Shown here: one piece after another, positions 1 to 7,668 of the stretch
Position numbering within the stretch: position 1 is the first letter of the stretch
Layout of the letters: the number at the start of each line of letters is the position of its first letter
Source: Pontiellaceae bacterium B12219
GTDB taxonomy: Bacteria; Verrucomicrobiota; Kiritimatiellia; Kiritimatiellales; Pontiellaceae
DNA: 64,000 nt
Assembly (NCBI GenBank): GCA_029432795.1
Contig: JARNMJ010000020.1
Coordinates: forward strand, 1 to 64,000
Direction: 5' to 3'
The notes under the pieces: model-generated
Told to the model about the DNA's origin: nothing
The model's database searches: none
Seen by the model: only the letters and a program-made list of their open reading frames with translations
Program-made: the position numbers and the translations under genes

Positions 1-66
1 GCTCTTAATGTGGTTAAAAAATTAGCGCAAATGCTTGGCTTAGAAGCAACTGCGCTTGAAAAAGAG

Positions 67-94
67 TGGTGCTCGGGGTGGGATTCGAACCCAC
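67..94 (-). tRNA. 3' part of a tRNA (T-arm, acceptor strand, CCA), fused to gdhA
   Basis: On the minus strand this stretch reads GTGGG-TTCGAAT-CCCAC (a perfect 5-bp T-arm with a 7-base T-loop at 78-94), then CCCGAGC (71-77, the 3' acceptor strand), A (discriminator, 70) and CCA (67-69). No D-arm, anticodon arm or 5' acceptor strand lies upstream, because position 95 onward is glutamate dehydrogenase coding sequence. It is therefore only the 3' end of a tRNA gene. Its identity cannot be read without the anticodon. Confidence 0.6.
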
Positions 95-790
95 ATTCCC
101 GAAGCCCTGAATCGAAAAGGTTGCTCCTTTCAATGGAATGTTCCTCGCTTTGGCCCATTCTTCCAGACAGTACACCGCACCGTATCCGGTTGCACTGGCA
201 CGTCCTGCACTGCCGCCGCAGGCCACTGACTTGCCGGTCACCACCGCTTTATCTTCAATTTTACGCCCGTACAGATTGTGAAAGGTATCCATCATCCAGT
301 CCATATACTGGGCGTTGGTTCCCATGTCCGGCGCAGGAATATCATAGCTCGGTCCGATATTATTCCCCAGCGCGAGGGTAAAACGGCGGGTGATCCGCTG
401 ATTTTCGTCCATCGAGTGATCGTGCGGATTGTATTTAATTCCCCCCTTGGCACCGCCCAACGGCAACTTAACCAGCGCGCATTTCAGCGTCATCAACATG
501 GCCAGCGCCTTGATTTCATCCAGGCTGACCTCCGGCGAAAACCGCATACCGCCTTTGTAGGGTCCGAGCAGATTGTTGTGTTGAATGCGGTATCCCTTGA
601 AAAGCTTATAGTTGCCGTCATCCATTTTTACCGGAAAATGAATCATAAGCTCCGCCTTCGGCTGGCTCATAATCAGGTGCACTTTGGAATCCAGCTGAAT
701 AAGCGAAGCGATTCGTTCGAACCGATCGCAAACACCCTGATAAAGCTTTTTCGAGGACTCTGTTTCTATCTCATTCTGCTCATTGCTCAT
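95..790 (-). CDS. gdhA: Glutamate dehydrogenase, C-terminal half missing
   Basis: Glu/Leu/Phe/Val dehydrogenase family, interconverting glutamate and 2-oxoglutarate plus ammonia. About 232 residues are authentic. The dimerisation/catalytic domain is present with the catalytic lysine in PLGGAKGGI (residues 110-118) and the aspartate in PAPDMGT (153-159). The nucleotide-binding domain begins at GFGNVG (229-234) and stops there. The family is usually about 420-450 residues, so roughly half is missing. The reading frame continues to position 14 as unrelated residues encoded by a tRNA 3' end. The ATG is preceded by GGAGAA. Either the gene was interrupted in the genome or the left end of the sequence is a chimeric join. 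The family assignment is secure; whether the gene is functional cannot be judged. Confidence 0.9.
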
Positions 791-923
791 CCGTTGATTC
801 TCCTATGGGTAGGTATAAAAAACATGTCATAACCCCCAGTCCTGGACAGTCCAGCATCCCCGGTCCTTTCCGCCGCAGGTCATGGAACCCATGCCCGCCA
901 AATAAATATGGAGGATTGCACGC

Positions 924-3257
924 TTATTTCTTCCGAACCAGCACCGCCCAATCCGATTTGGGGTCTGATGGCGGCGCGCCCAGATCAACCTTCGATCCGC
1001 CTTTAACGGTTTTAACCGAACCGCTCTGCAATGCTCCGCCGACGCGCGGATTAAACCACTCAATCGAGAAAGTTCCCGCTGCCCCACTCAGGTCGAGCGG
1101 AGCGTTCGACGCATCGCGCAGATAGACCAGGTACAGGTTACCGGCCTGTGCAAAACAGTAGCGTTCATTGCCATTCTTCGGATTGTCGACCAACGCATTT
1201 GCATTCTGCATCTCCACCAACGGAAGGTTGTTCCCGGAGAAAAAGTTCAGCGCAATACGGCTGTAGTCCCAGGTTTTGTCGCGACTCCGCCAGTTTTCCG
1301 CCAGCAGGTCATTTTCCGGCAGGCGATACCCGAAATAGTATTCAACCCCCGCACCGCCCGCCATCAGATTGCCCCAAAGAACTTCCGCCCGGACGTCATC
1401 AATCGTTGGCAGCTTCATCTTTTTTTTGCCTGAATTAATTTGTTCGGCAGCCTTGGCCATCCCCGGCCAGTCCGGATCCGGCGGACTGCCCGTTGCCGCA
1501 TTGCCGGCTTCATCGAACGCCACAATCCAAGGGTGCTCCGAAGCTTCAGAACGGGTAACCCATTTCAGTGTGTCTTCATGCGTTTTGGCCACATCGCTGT
1601 TCTGAATGGAAACGCCGGTCAAGGCATCCGCACGGCCGAGGAACCAGCCATATACTTCGTTCTGCTGGTTCGGATAGGTGTGCAGCACGAGATTATGCCC
1701 ATACGGATCCGTTTTCCGAATGTAGGCAATTTGCGGGTCGAGCTCATCCTGCGTCTGCGTATTCTCTTCACCCAGGTTCCAGTTCAACGCCAGATTATGC
1801 CCGTATCGTGCAATCATTTCCCGAAGGTAGACCTTCCGCTCCACGCCGAACAACCCGTCATCCAGCGCATTCGCTTTACCCTGTTCGTTCTTCCCGCGAA
1901 GGTCATCGTTTTCGGTCTCCTGCAACTTGAAGTGCAGATACATGCCCTTGGCCGTGCCGTGATCAAAAATTACGCCCCACTGATCCAGCTTCGAGCAGTC
2001 GAAGTGCGTTTTATCCGCCCGGCTCACATGCGGCCAGACGTTGTCGCCATCGCCGCCGGCATTATAGGTCAGGAATGAAAAGGCATTCGCTCCTTTGCCC
2101 GAAAGGTAATTAATGGCGCCGATCAATCCCTTGCCTTTGCCCCCCTTCCAGCTGGGATCGCCCGGGTTCCAATCCCCGGAATGCGCGGAAAATGTTTTGA
2201 GCGGAACGTTCTTTTTATTGGCAATCGTATTATCGAAATCAACATAGCCCAGCAGCGTTTCCGGCGCATCGGCTCCCGCCTTCAAAAAATATTCGCCGGA
2301 ATCGGCAAAACGAAGATAGCGGGTGCCGTTTACCTGCAGCCGGCCTTTTCCGCGGAAATCACGACCTGATTTATCCGTCGGTCCAACGGAAAACGAACCC
2401 GTTGTTCCATCATATTCCGTTCCTTTAAACGAAATCGAATAGGTCCATTTTCCGGTTTTATCCGGCGAAAGATGGGCCCGCCATTTGGTGCCGCAATCCG
2501 CCGAGGTTTCTCCGGCATTTCCATCGGCCGCAAAATACCCCGGAACCACGTACGACGGCGCGCCGGATTCGTGCACAAACGTTACATCCATCTGACGGTC
2601 AACAAACGGGTTGGGCTCATTATCCAGCTCGTTCGCAAACGGGCCATCCAGGGTAAGCGTCACCTTATGCCACTTTTTCAGTTCTCCGCTGATTTCAACC
2701 GCGCCGTTGCCATCCGGCGCCCGCTTCCCAAACAAAGGAGGCAGCACGGCCTTCACATTCACATCCTGATCCGCAACCGTCACCAAAGGTTCCCCGCCGT
2801 CCACCGGTGTGAAACGCAGCGCCGCCCAGCGGGCCCGGCTCCATTCCCTGCCGTCCGCCGAAGCAATCGTTCCGCGTACCCGCACGATGTCGCCATCATA
2901 AATCTGCACCTTTTTCCAACCTTTGGAAAATGCAGGCCCTTCCTCAAAGGTTTCTGCACTGATCGGGCAGGTCAATGTTCCGAGATTTTGTTTTTCAACC
3001 AGAACTTCATAGGTGGACTGCCCGTCGTTTTCCCCCACCATTTCGAGCGCAACATCGTACACCCCGTCGCGATAAGGAAATACCACGCTCGCACTGCCCG
3101 ATTTATTTTTATCGGGGTTCACGGCCAGCCACTTGCCCTTATCCAGATAAAAACCCTCCTCAATGGAAAATGCAGTCGCCGGAATCCGCCCCGACTCCGC
3201 CGCACACGAAAACACGCCGCTCAGGGCTGCCAACATAAACAGTATTGCTTTTTTCAT
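924..3257 (-). CDS. Secreted DUF5060 / apiosidase-like glycoside hydrolase
   Basis: A 777-residue exported protein likely to act on plant or algal polysaccharide side chains. The ATG at 3257 was chosen over a longer frame because GAGGAA lies just upstream and the N-terminus then becomes a clean signal peptide (MKKAILFMLAALSGVFSCAA). A cysteine near the cleavage site could be a weak lipobox. Domain order, approximate: N-terminal beta-rich region (25-170), DUF5060 beta-sandwich (180-290), (beta/alpha)8-type region (300-680) with NLGEENT and FDEAGNA as candidate acid/base and nucleophile sites, and a C-terminal collagen-binding-like domain (690-777) with YLVYLRD, LDLSGAAGTF and WFNPR. It stands alone, upstream of gdhA on the same strand. 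Substrate specificity is not predictable. Confidence 0.8.
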   Translation of the reverse strand: MKKAILFMLAALSGVFSCAAESGRIPATAFSIEEGFYLDKGKWLAVNPDKNKSGSASVVFPYRDGVYDVALEMVGENDGQSTYEVLVEKQNLGTLTCPISAETFEEGPAFSKGWKKVQIYDGDIVRVRGTIASADGREWSRARWAALRFTPVDGGEPLVTVADQDVNVKAVLPPLFGKRAPDGNGAVEISGELKKWHKVTLTLDGPFANELDNEPNPFVDRQMDVTFVHESGAPSYVVPGYFAADGNAGETSADCGTKWRAHLSPDKTGKWTYSISFKGTEYDGTTGSFSVGPTDKSGRDFRGKGRLQVNGTRYLRFADSGEYFLKAGADAPETLLGYVDFDNTIANKKNVPLKTFSAHSGDWNPGDPSWKGGKGKGLIGAINYLSGKGANAFSFLTYNAGGDGDNVWPHVSRADKTHFDCSKLDQWGVIFDHGTAKGMYLHFKLQETENDDLRGKNEQGKANALDDGLFGVERKVYLREMIARYGHNLALNWNLGEENTQTQDELDPQIAYIRKTDPYGHNLVLHTYPNQQNEVYGWFLGRADALTGVSIQNSDVAKTHEDTLKWVTRSEASEHPWIVAFDEAGNAATGSPPDPDWPGMAKAAEQINSGKKKMKLPTIDDVRAEVLWGNLMAGGAGVEYYFGYRLPENDLLAENWRSRDKTWDYSRIALNFFSGNNLPLVEMQNANALVDNPKNGNERYCFAQAGNLYLVYLRDASNAPLDLSGAAGTFSIEWFNPRVGGALQSGSVKTVKGGSKVDLGAPPSDPKSDWAVLVRKK
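2914..2928. repeat. TTCCAA-CCT-TTGGAA palindrome
   Basis: A perfect copy of the dispersed 6-3-6 palindrome, inside the DUF5060 hydrolase gene, where the minus strand reads it as part of FSKGWKK. Confidence 0.85.
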
Positions 3258-3396
3258 TTCATTCCTCGCTCGTGATTCCTTCCAAAACACCGCTTCACTC
3301 CACCACTCCGAATGGTCCTTTTAAAATCAGTGTAGTACTAAACATGATCGACTGGGGAGCGAGCAAACAGAATCCAAATTAATAACGATGGATCGC

Positions 3397-3424
3397 CAAA
3401 AAAAAGCACCCGCAGAACGGGCGC
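3397..3424 (-). terminator. Rho-independent terminator of the DUF6941 gene
   Basis: On the minus strand GCGCCCG-TTCTG-CGGGTGC forms a 7-bp stem (one G-T pair) followed by a run of eight T. It lies 27 bp beyond the stop codon of the gene at 3451. Confidence 0.85.
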
Positions 3425-3450
3425 TTTCAGCACAGACATATAAGATTTAT

Positions 3451-3858
3451 TTAAACCGCTTCCGGACGGGGCATCTGACGAACCCGTAAAGGCAGGCTGG
3501 CGGTTGCCATTCCGTTTAAGGAAAGGTTGATCTGATAATCGGCAAATTCATCAAATTTCACATGCTGAAAATTCAGAATGAGATTCACAGCAACCGAACC
3601 GACGTCGTCACCCATTCGCGGATTCACCTCGCCTTCCATCGCCTGAAAAACCGGAATCCCATCGGGGTTGACCAGCTGAAGCTTCACGGAATGCCGGCCT
3701 TCTTCAATCTTATCAAACCGCAACCGTAATGCGATGGCACACGCGGGATGAATGACCGGTGTTTTAACGGCATAGATCTGATCGAACGTTCCGAGAATAT
3801 TCAACTTTCCGCGGTTATCCGTTGCGGCATCACAAAGGGCAAAAACTTCAATTTTCAT
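3451..3858 (-). CDS. DUF6941 family protein
   Basis: A 135-residue soluble protein with no signal peptide or membrane segment. The opening (MKIEVFALCDAATD, then GKLNILGTFDQIYA) and the pattern of short beta strands match the DUF6941 family of small predicted beta-sandwich proteins of unknown role. It is a single-gene unit with its own terminator at 3397-3424 and an ATG start. No neighbour suggests a pathway. The family assignment is from recognition of the N-terminal pattern only. Confidence 0.7.
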   Translation of the reverse strand: MKIEVFALCDAATDNRGKLNILGTFDQIYAVKTPVIHPACAIALRLRFDKIEEGRHSVKLQLVNPDGIPVFQAMEGEVNPRMGDDVGSVAVNLILNFQHVKFDEFADYQINLSLNGMATASLPLRVRQMPRPEAV

Positions 3859-3957
3859 AATTAAACTCCACCCCCTGACGGTAGGCGATGAACAACCTGT
3901 AATAAAGGCAATTAGTCGAAAGTTTCGACGTTGATGCCAGCTTTCTCACGTTGCCAA

Positions 3958-4041
3958 ATTCCAGTCTCAGATCTCAGCTTTCAAGTTTCCAGTTTCAGGT
4001 TTCAAGTTTCAGGTTTCAAGTTTCAGATTTCAGGTTTCCCC
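3958..4041. repeat. 7-bp tandem repeat array, TTTCARG type
   Basis: About twelve consecutive heptads such as TTTCAAG, TTTCAGG and TTTCAGA in strict 7-bp register; the first three are more diverged (ATTCCAG, TCTCAGA, TCTCAGC). The array ends exactly at the ilvD stop codon (4041-4043). No inverted partner was found nearby, unlike most other arrays in this window. Confidence 0.9.
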
Positions 4042-5732
4042 TAATCCGTAACCGCGCCTTCCGATGCCGGACCTACCAGTTTGGCATATTTGGCCAGCAC
4101 GCCGGTTTTGTGTTTGGGACGCGGTTTTTTCCAACCCTCGGAACGGCGCTTCATTTCCGCTTTTGAAATCCTGAGTTCAATGGATCGTGTCTCGGCATCG
4201 ATGGAAATGACATCTCCGTTTTTCACCAGCGCAAGCGGTCCGCCCACATAGGCTTCCGGCGTAATATGGCCGATCACAAAGCCATGGCTTCCCCCCGAGA
4301 ACCGGCCATCGGTAATGAGCGCAACGTCTTTACCCAGACCTCGACCCATAATGGCAGAGGTCGGCGAAAGCATCTCGCGCATGCCCGGCCCGCCCTGCGG
4401 TCCTTCATAGCGAATGACCACGACATGTCCGGCTTTAACCGCCCCCTCCAGAATTTTTTTAAGCGCCTGTTCTTCCGAATTAAACACCACCGCTTTGCCT
4501 TCGAACTGGAGTCCCTCTTTGCCGGAAATTTTAGCCACAGCACCTTCCGGCGCGAGATTCCCTTTGAGAATAACCAGATGTCCCTGCTTTTTGATCGGGC
4601 GACTCATCGGCCGGATGATGTCCTGCTTTTTCGGATAGGGCTTAATCAAAGCCAGATTCTGCTTCAGCGTTTTACCGGTTACCGTCATACAGCTCCCGTC
4701 AATCAGCCCCTCTTTCATCAATCGGGCCATCAACGGAGCAACCCCGCCAATCGCGGCGAGGTCGGCCATCACATATTTTCCACTCGGTTTAAGATCGGCC
4801 AGCACCGGCACCTTTTTTCCAATGGTTGTAAAATCAGCCATCGTTAAACGTACCTTTGCTGCTTTGGCCATCGCCAGCAGATGCAATACAGCATTGGTGG
4901 ATCCGCCCAAAGCCATCACCACCGTGACCGCATTGAGGAACGCGGGACGCGTCATAATATCCGACGGTTTAATGCCCTTCTCAATCAGTCCCATCACCGC
5001 ACGGCCGGCGGCATGCGCCTCCTCCGATTTATCGCGGGAAACCGCGATGCGCGATGAACTGTTCGGCAAACTCATGCCCATGGCTTCAATCGCCGAAGCC
5101 ATGGTATTGGCGGTATACATTCCGCCGCAGGATCCTTCGCCGGGAATGGCCGTGCATTCAATTTCGTTGAGTTCTTTGGAGCTGATCTCGCCTTTGGCAT
5201 GCTGCCCCACCGCTTCGAAGACCGAAACAATATCCACATCTTTTCCGCAGTGGCTGCCGGGCTTAATGCTGCCTCCGTAAACAAAAACCGAAGGCCGGTT
5301 CAACCGCGCCAGTGCCATCAGGCAGCCCGGCATATTTTTATCGCACCCGCCGAAAGCCACCACGCCGTCAAAACCTTCGCAGGCCACCACGGTTTCAATG
5401 GAGTCCGCAATCACTTCGCGGGAAACCAGCGAATATTTCATCCCCTCTGTCCCCATGGAAATTCCATCGGAAATGGATATGGTATTAAACTGCACCGCTT
5501 TACCGCCGGAAACACCGACGCCCTTTTCCGCTTCATCCGCCAACCGGTTAATATGCATATTGCACGGAGTGACCATGCTCCAGGTGGACGCAATGCCCAC
5601 TTGCGGTTTCTTGAAATCGGCATCGTTGAACCCCACAGCACGCAGCATCGCCCGGCTCGGGGTGCGCTCAACCCCATCTACTACCCGCGATGAAAAAGGA
5701 CGCTGATTTTTATGAAATGACTTTTCGCTCAT
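4041..5732 (-). CDS. ilvD: Dihydroxy-acid dehydratase
   Basis: Dehydrates 2,3-dihydroxy-isovalerate and 2,3-dihydroxy-3-methylvalerate to the 2-keto acids in branched-chain amino acid synthesis. The 563-residue length is normal. The iron-sulfur cysteines are visible in TPCNMH (Cys57), CDKNMPGC (130-137) and [12 protein letters not shown] (Cys202). The ATG at 5732 was chosen because GGAGG lies about 9 bases upstream and MSEKSF starts the conserved region; a longer open frame to 5879 has no family similarity. A 7-bp repeat array abuts the stop codon. No other ilv or leu genes are in the window. Confidence 0.95.
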   Translation of the reverse strand: MSEKSFHKNQRPFSSRVVDGVERTPSRAMLRAVGFNDADFKKPQVGIASTWSMVTPCNMHINRLADEAEKGVGVSGGKAVQFNTISISDGISMGTEGMKYSLVSREVIADSIETVVACEGFDGVVAFGGCDKNMPGCLMALARLNRPSVFVYGGSIKPGSHCGKDVDIVSVFEAVGQHAKGEISSKELNEIECTAIPGEGSCGGMYTANTMASAIEAMGMSLPNSSSRIAVSRDKSEEAHAAGRAVMGLIEKGIKPSDIMTRPAFLNAVTVVMALGGSTNAVLHLLAMAKAAKVRLTMADFTTIGKKVPVLADLKPSGKYVMADLAAIGGVAPLMARLMKEGLIDGSCMTVTGKTLKQNLALIKPYPKKQDIIRPMSRPIKKQGHLVILKGNLAPEGAVAKISGKEGLQFEGKAVVFNSEEQALKKILEGAVKAGHVVVIRYEGPQGGPGMREMLSPTSAIMGRGLGKDVALITDGRFSGGSHGFVIGHITPEAYVGGPLALVKNGDVISIDAETRSIELRISKAEMKRRSEGWKKPRPKHKTGVLAKYAKLVGPASEGAVTD

Positions 5733-5948
5733 GAATAACTCCTCCGTTGATGAGGGGGAGTTTAAAAGGCTTTTCAGCCGTTGCAACTCATTAAACGAAT
5801 TTCCCATGGGTGGAACGCAGTCGTTCCCAAGGCCGGAATTTCTTATTTTTGCAGTTTCTGCATCCCTCCATCCCGGCAAAACAGGAGAAAAGACTAGATA
5901 TTTTCACCGCAAAGCCCCTTTCTCCCGAACTTGGCTCGGTCATTGCTA

Positions 5949-5954
5949 TATAAT
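5949..5954 (+). promoter_or_regulatory. Candidate -10 box TATAAT for the microprotein gene
   Basis: A perfect TATAAT lies 26 bases before the ATG at 5981. The best -35-like hexamer, TTGGCT at 5931-5936, is only 12 bases away, so the promoter assignment is tentative. Confidence 0.35.
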
Positions 5955-5980
5955 TCGGCAAATTAAGTGAAGGGGTTCAC

Positions 5981-6073
5981 ATGAAAACATGGTCAATAGT
6001 TGCAGTGGAAGTTTCTATGGTCTTAACCGGCATCGCGATGATCGGTTTAATGGTGCTCGTGGCATTTAATTAA
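5981..6073 (+). CDS. Single-pass membrane microprotein, 30 residues
   Basis: The short frame begins MKTWSIVAVEVSMVLTG, continues as a hydrophobic helix to VLVAFN and ends in TAA. Nearly the whole chain from residue 5 to 29 is hydrophobic with one glutamate, so it should span the membrane once. Support comes from a Shine-Dalgarno sequence (GAAGGGG) 6 bases before the ATG, a TATAAT upstream, and position as the only plus-strand gene between two minus-strand genes. It is not a recognised family. The palindrome pair downstream (6101-6147) may end its transcript. Confidence 0.55.
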   Translation: MKTWSIVAVEVSMVLTGIAMIGLMVLVAFN

Positions 6074-6100
6074 ATTTTAAAAAGGGACACTCTCCCGTGG

Positions 6101-6147
6101 TTCCAATGGTTGGAAAATTCCTCCTCCCGGACTTCCAATCATTGGAA
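6101..6147. repeat. Two TTCCAA-N3-TTGGAA palindromes between convergent genes
   Basis: Two perfect copies (6101-6115 with centre TGG; 6133-6147 with centre TCA) are separated by 17 bp. The centre TCA of the second copy is the stop codon (TGA on the minus strand) of the amidohydrolase. The pair lies between convergent genes, where a terminator is expected; each can fold into a 6-bp stem, but only a short T run follows. Confidence 0.85.
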
Positions 6148-7386
6148 CCTGTTTTTATAAGCCCGGGCTTCGGCGATGATTTCCGCTTCGCCTTCCACAA
6201 TACCGTTCTGCATCAGCACTTTTCCGTCGCAGATCACCGTATCAATGCACGAAGAATCGGCGCTGTAAACCAAATCGTCGATCAGATTGTAACCGGGTAC
6301 CAAACGCGGGTTGTTTAAATCGACCAGCACACAATCAGCCAGCATGCCTTCTTCAATAATTCCGGCATCCAATCCAAGGGCCCGGGCGCCGTTGCACGTG
6401 GCCATCTCAAAAACCTGTTGAGCCGGAAGCACGGTCGGGTCGGCATGAATCAGTTTTGCCTGCAAGGCCGCAATCTTCATTTCCTCCAGCATGCACAGGT
6501 TGTTATTCGACGATGCCCCGTCGGTCCCGAGCGACAGCTCAATCCCGGCCTGCGCCATGCGCTGATACGGAAAGGCGCCCGATGCCAGCTTCATATTGGA
6601 AACCGGATTATGCACCACCTTTACCTGATGTTTTGCCAGCAGCTCAATTTCCTCATCCGTCACATGAATACCATGAGCGGCAATCACATTCGGGCCGAGC
6701 AGTCCGATTTTTTCCAACCATTGGATCGGCCGCAATCCGTGCAGCTCCACACAGTCGTTCACCTCTTTTTCAGTTTCAGAAATATGGATATGAAAAAGCA
6801 GTCCATGTTCGTCGGCAAAGGCCTTTGCCCACTTTAATGAAGATTCCGAAACGGTGTAAATTGCATGCGGGCCGAGTGCAAAACCAATGCGGTCGGAATA
6901 GGTTTTGGATTGTTCGAAAAGCTGCTCCGCCTGTTTGCGTTCCATTGCAGCCCGGTCAGGATCATTGAAATCAATAAACACCGATGAGAGCATAGCGCGC
7001 AGCCCCATTTCCTCAACCGCACGGGCCACACCGTTAAAATGCCAATACATATCATTAAAACAGGTGGTTCCGGATTTGATCATTTCCAGACAGGCGAGCC
7101 GGGCGCCGTGATAGATATCCTCTTCGTTGAGTTTCGATTCGAGCGGCCAGATGTGATTCGTCAACCAGTCGTGCAGCTCCAGATCATCAGCATAGCTTCG
7201 CATCAGCGTCATGGAAGCATGCGTGTGCATATTCACAAATCCCGGAACAATCGCCTTGCCGGAACCATTGATCACTTCGGCTCCATCGCACTCAAGCTCT
7301 GCTGCAATCCGGGAAATCCGATTTCCCTCAATCAGCACATCCGTGATCTCTGTGCCCAGTTCAACCTTCTTTATCAACAAACCCAT
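6139..7386 (-). CDS. mtaD: Methylthioadenosine / S-adenosylhomocysteine deaminase-type amidohydrolase
   Basis: A 415-residue cytosolic metal-dependent hydrolase of the TrzA/MtaD group, expected to deaminate MTA, SAH or a related adenosine derivative. Metal ligands are visible in HTHASMTLMRS (His54, His56), HIHISETEKE, AAHGIHVTDEE and LGTDGASSNNN (aspartate). The PGFVNMHTH entry and the C-terminal strand (GKVLMQNGIV) are typical. The ATG follows AAGGACTGTTTAT; the AAGGA is the edge of a 7-bp repeat array (7399-7433). It is divergent from the kinase-nucleotidyltransferase gene. The exact substrate within the family is not decidable from sequence. Confidence 0.85.
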   Translation of the reverse strand: MGLLIKKVELGTEITDVLIEGNRISRIAAELECDGAEVINGSGKAIVPGFVNMHTHASMTLMRSYADDLELHDWLTNHIWPLESKLNEEDIYHGARLACLEMIKSGTTCFNDMYWHFNGVARAVEEMGLRAMLSSVFIDFNDPDRAAMERKQAEQLFEQSKTYSDRIGFALGPHAIYTVSESSLKWAKAFADEHGLLFHIHISETEKEVNDCVELHGLRPIQWLEKIGLLGPNVIAAHGIHVTDEEIELLAKHQVKVVHNPVSNMKLASGAFPYQRMAQAGIELSLGTDGASSNNNLCMLEEMKIAALQAKLIHADPTVLPAQQVFEMATCNGARALGLDAGIIEEGMLADCVLVDLNNPRLVPGYNLIDDLVYSADSSCIDTVICDGKVLMQNGIVEGEAEIIAEARAYKNRFQ

Positions 7387-7398
7387 ATATAAACAGTC

Positions 7399-7433
7399 CT
7401 TCGTTCTTGGTGCTTAGTTCCTGTTTCTTCGTT
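7399..7433. repeat. 7-bp repeat array upstream of mtaD
   Basis: Five heptads in register on the plus strand: CTTCGTT, CTTGGTG, CTTAGTT, CCTGTTT, CTTCGTT. Read on the minus strand the adjoining bases give AAGGA, the likely ribosome-binding site of mtaD. It pairs in inverted orientation with the array at 7631-7665. Confidence 0.85.
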
Positions 7434-7452
7434 ATTCCATAGACCAACCGCG

Positions 7453-7611
7453 TCAATTCACGCCCCGTCTGCCATCCGCCAATATCTTAAAATCGCTGAA
7501 AGCCCATTTATCTTCCTCTTTTTCATTTTTTTGAACCCCAATAGCAGTTACATATACTGTCGTTTTAAACTGTGTCGGTCGAGCAATGAACTGTGGCTTC
7601 ACGCTTGTCAT
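7453..7611 (-). CDS. Orphan 52-residue reading frame between inverted heptad arrays
   Basis: An uninterrupted frame starting MTSVKPQFIARPTQF and containing TTVYVTAIG and WAFSDFKILADG, ending TGA. The frame stays open upstream through the repeat array at 7631-7665. No good Shine-Dalgarno sequence precedes the ATG. The composition looks protein-like (alternating beta pattern), so it may be the C-terminal remnant of a larger secreted or surface protein rather than an expressed gene. The motif TTVYV recurs in the orphan frame at 57903-58115. Confidence 0.3.
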   Translation of the reverse strand: MTSVKPQFIARPTQFKTTVYVTAIGVQKNEKEEDKWAFSDFKILADGRRGVN

Positions 7612-7630
7612 CCCGAATCCAGCTAAAATA

Positions 7631-7665
7631 AAGACCAGAGACGAAGGACCACGAACGAAGGACTA
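7631..7665. repeat. 7-bp repeat array abutting the start of the kinase fusion gene
   Basis: Five heptads: AAGACCA, GAGACGA, AGGACCA, CGAACGA, AGGACTA, followed directly by GTT-ATG. The last heptad carries AAGGA at Shine-Dalgarno distance from the ATG at 7669. It is inverted relative to the array at 7399-7433. Confidence 0.85.
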
Positions 7666-7668
7666 GTT

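Noticed and set aside
10-381. Plus-strand frame of 123 codons at the left end
   Set aside because: It reads through a tRNA 3' end and then antisense to the gdhA coding region; no family similarity.
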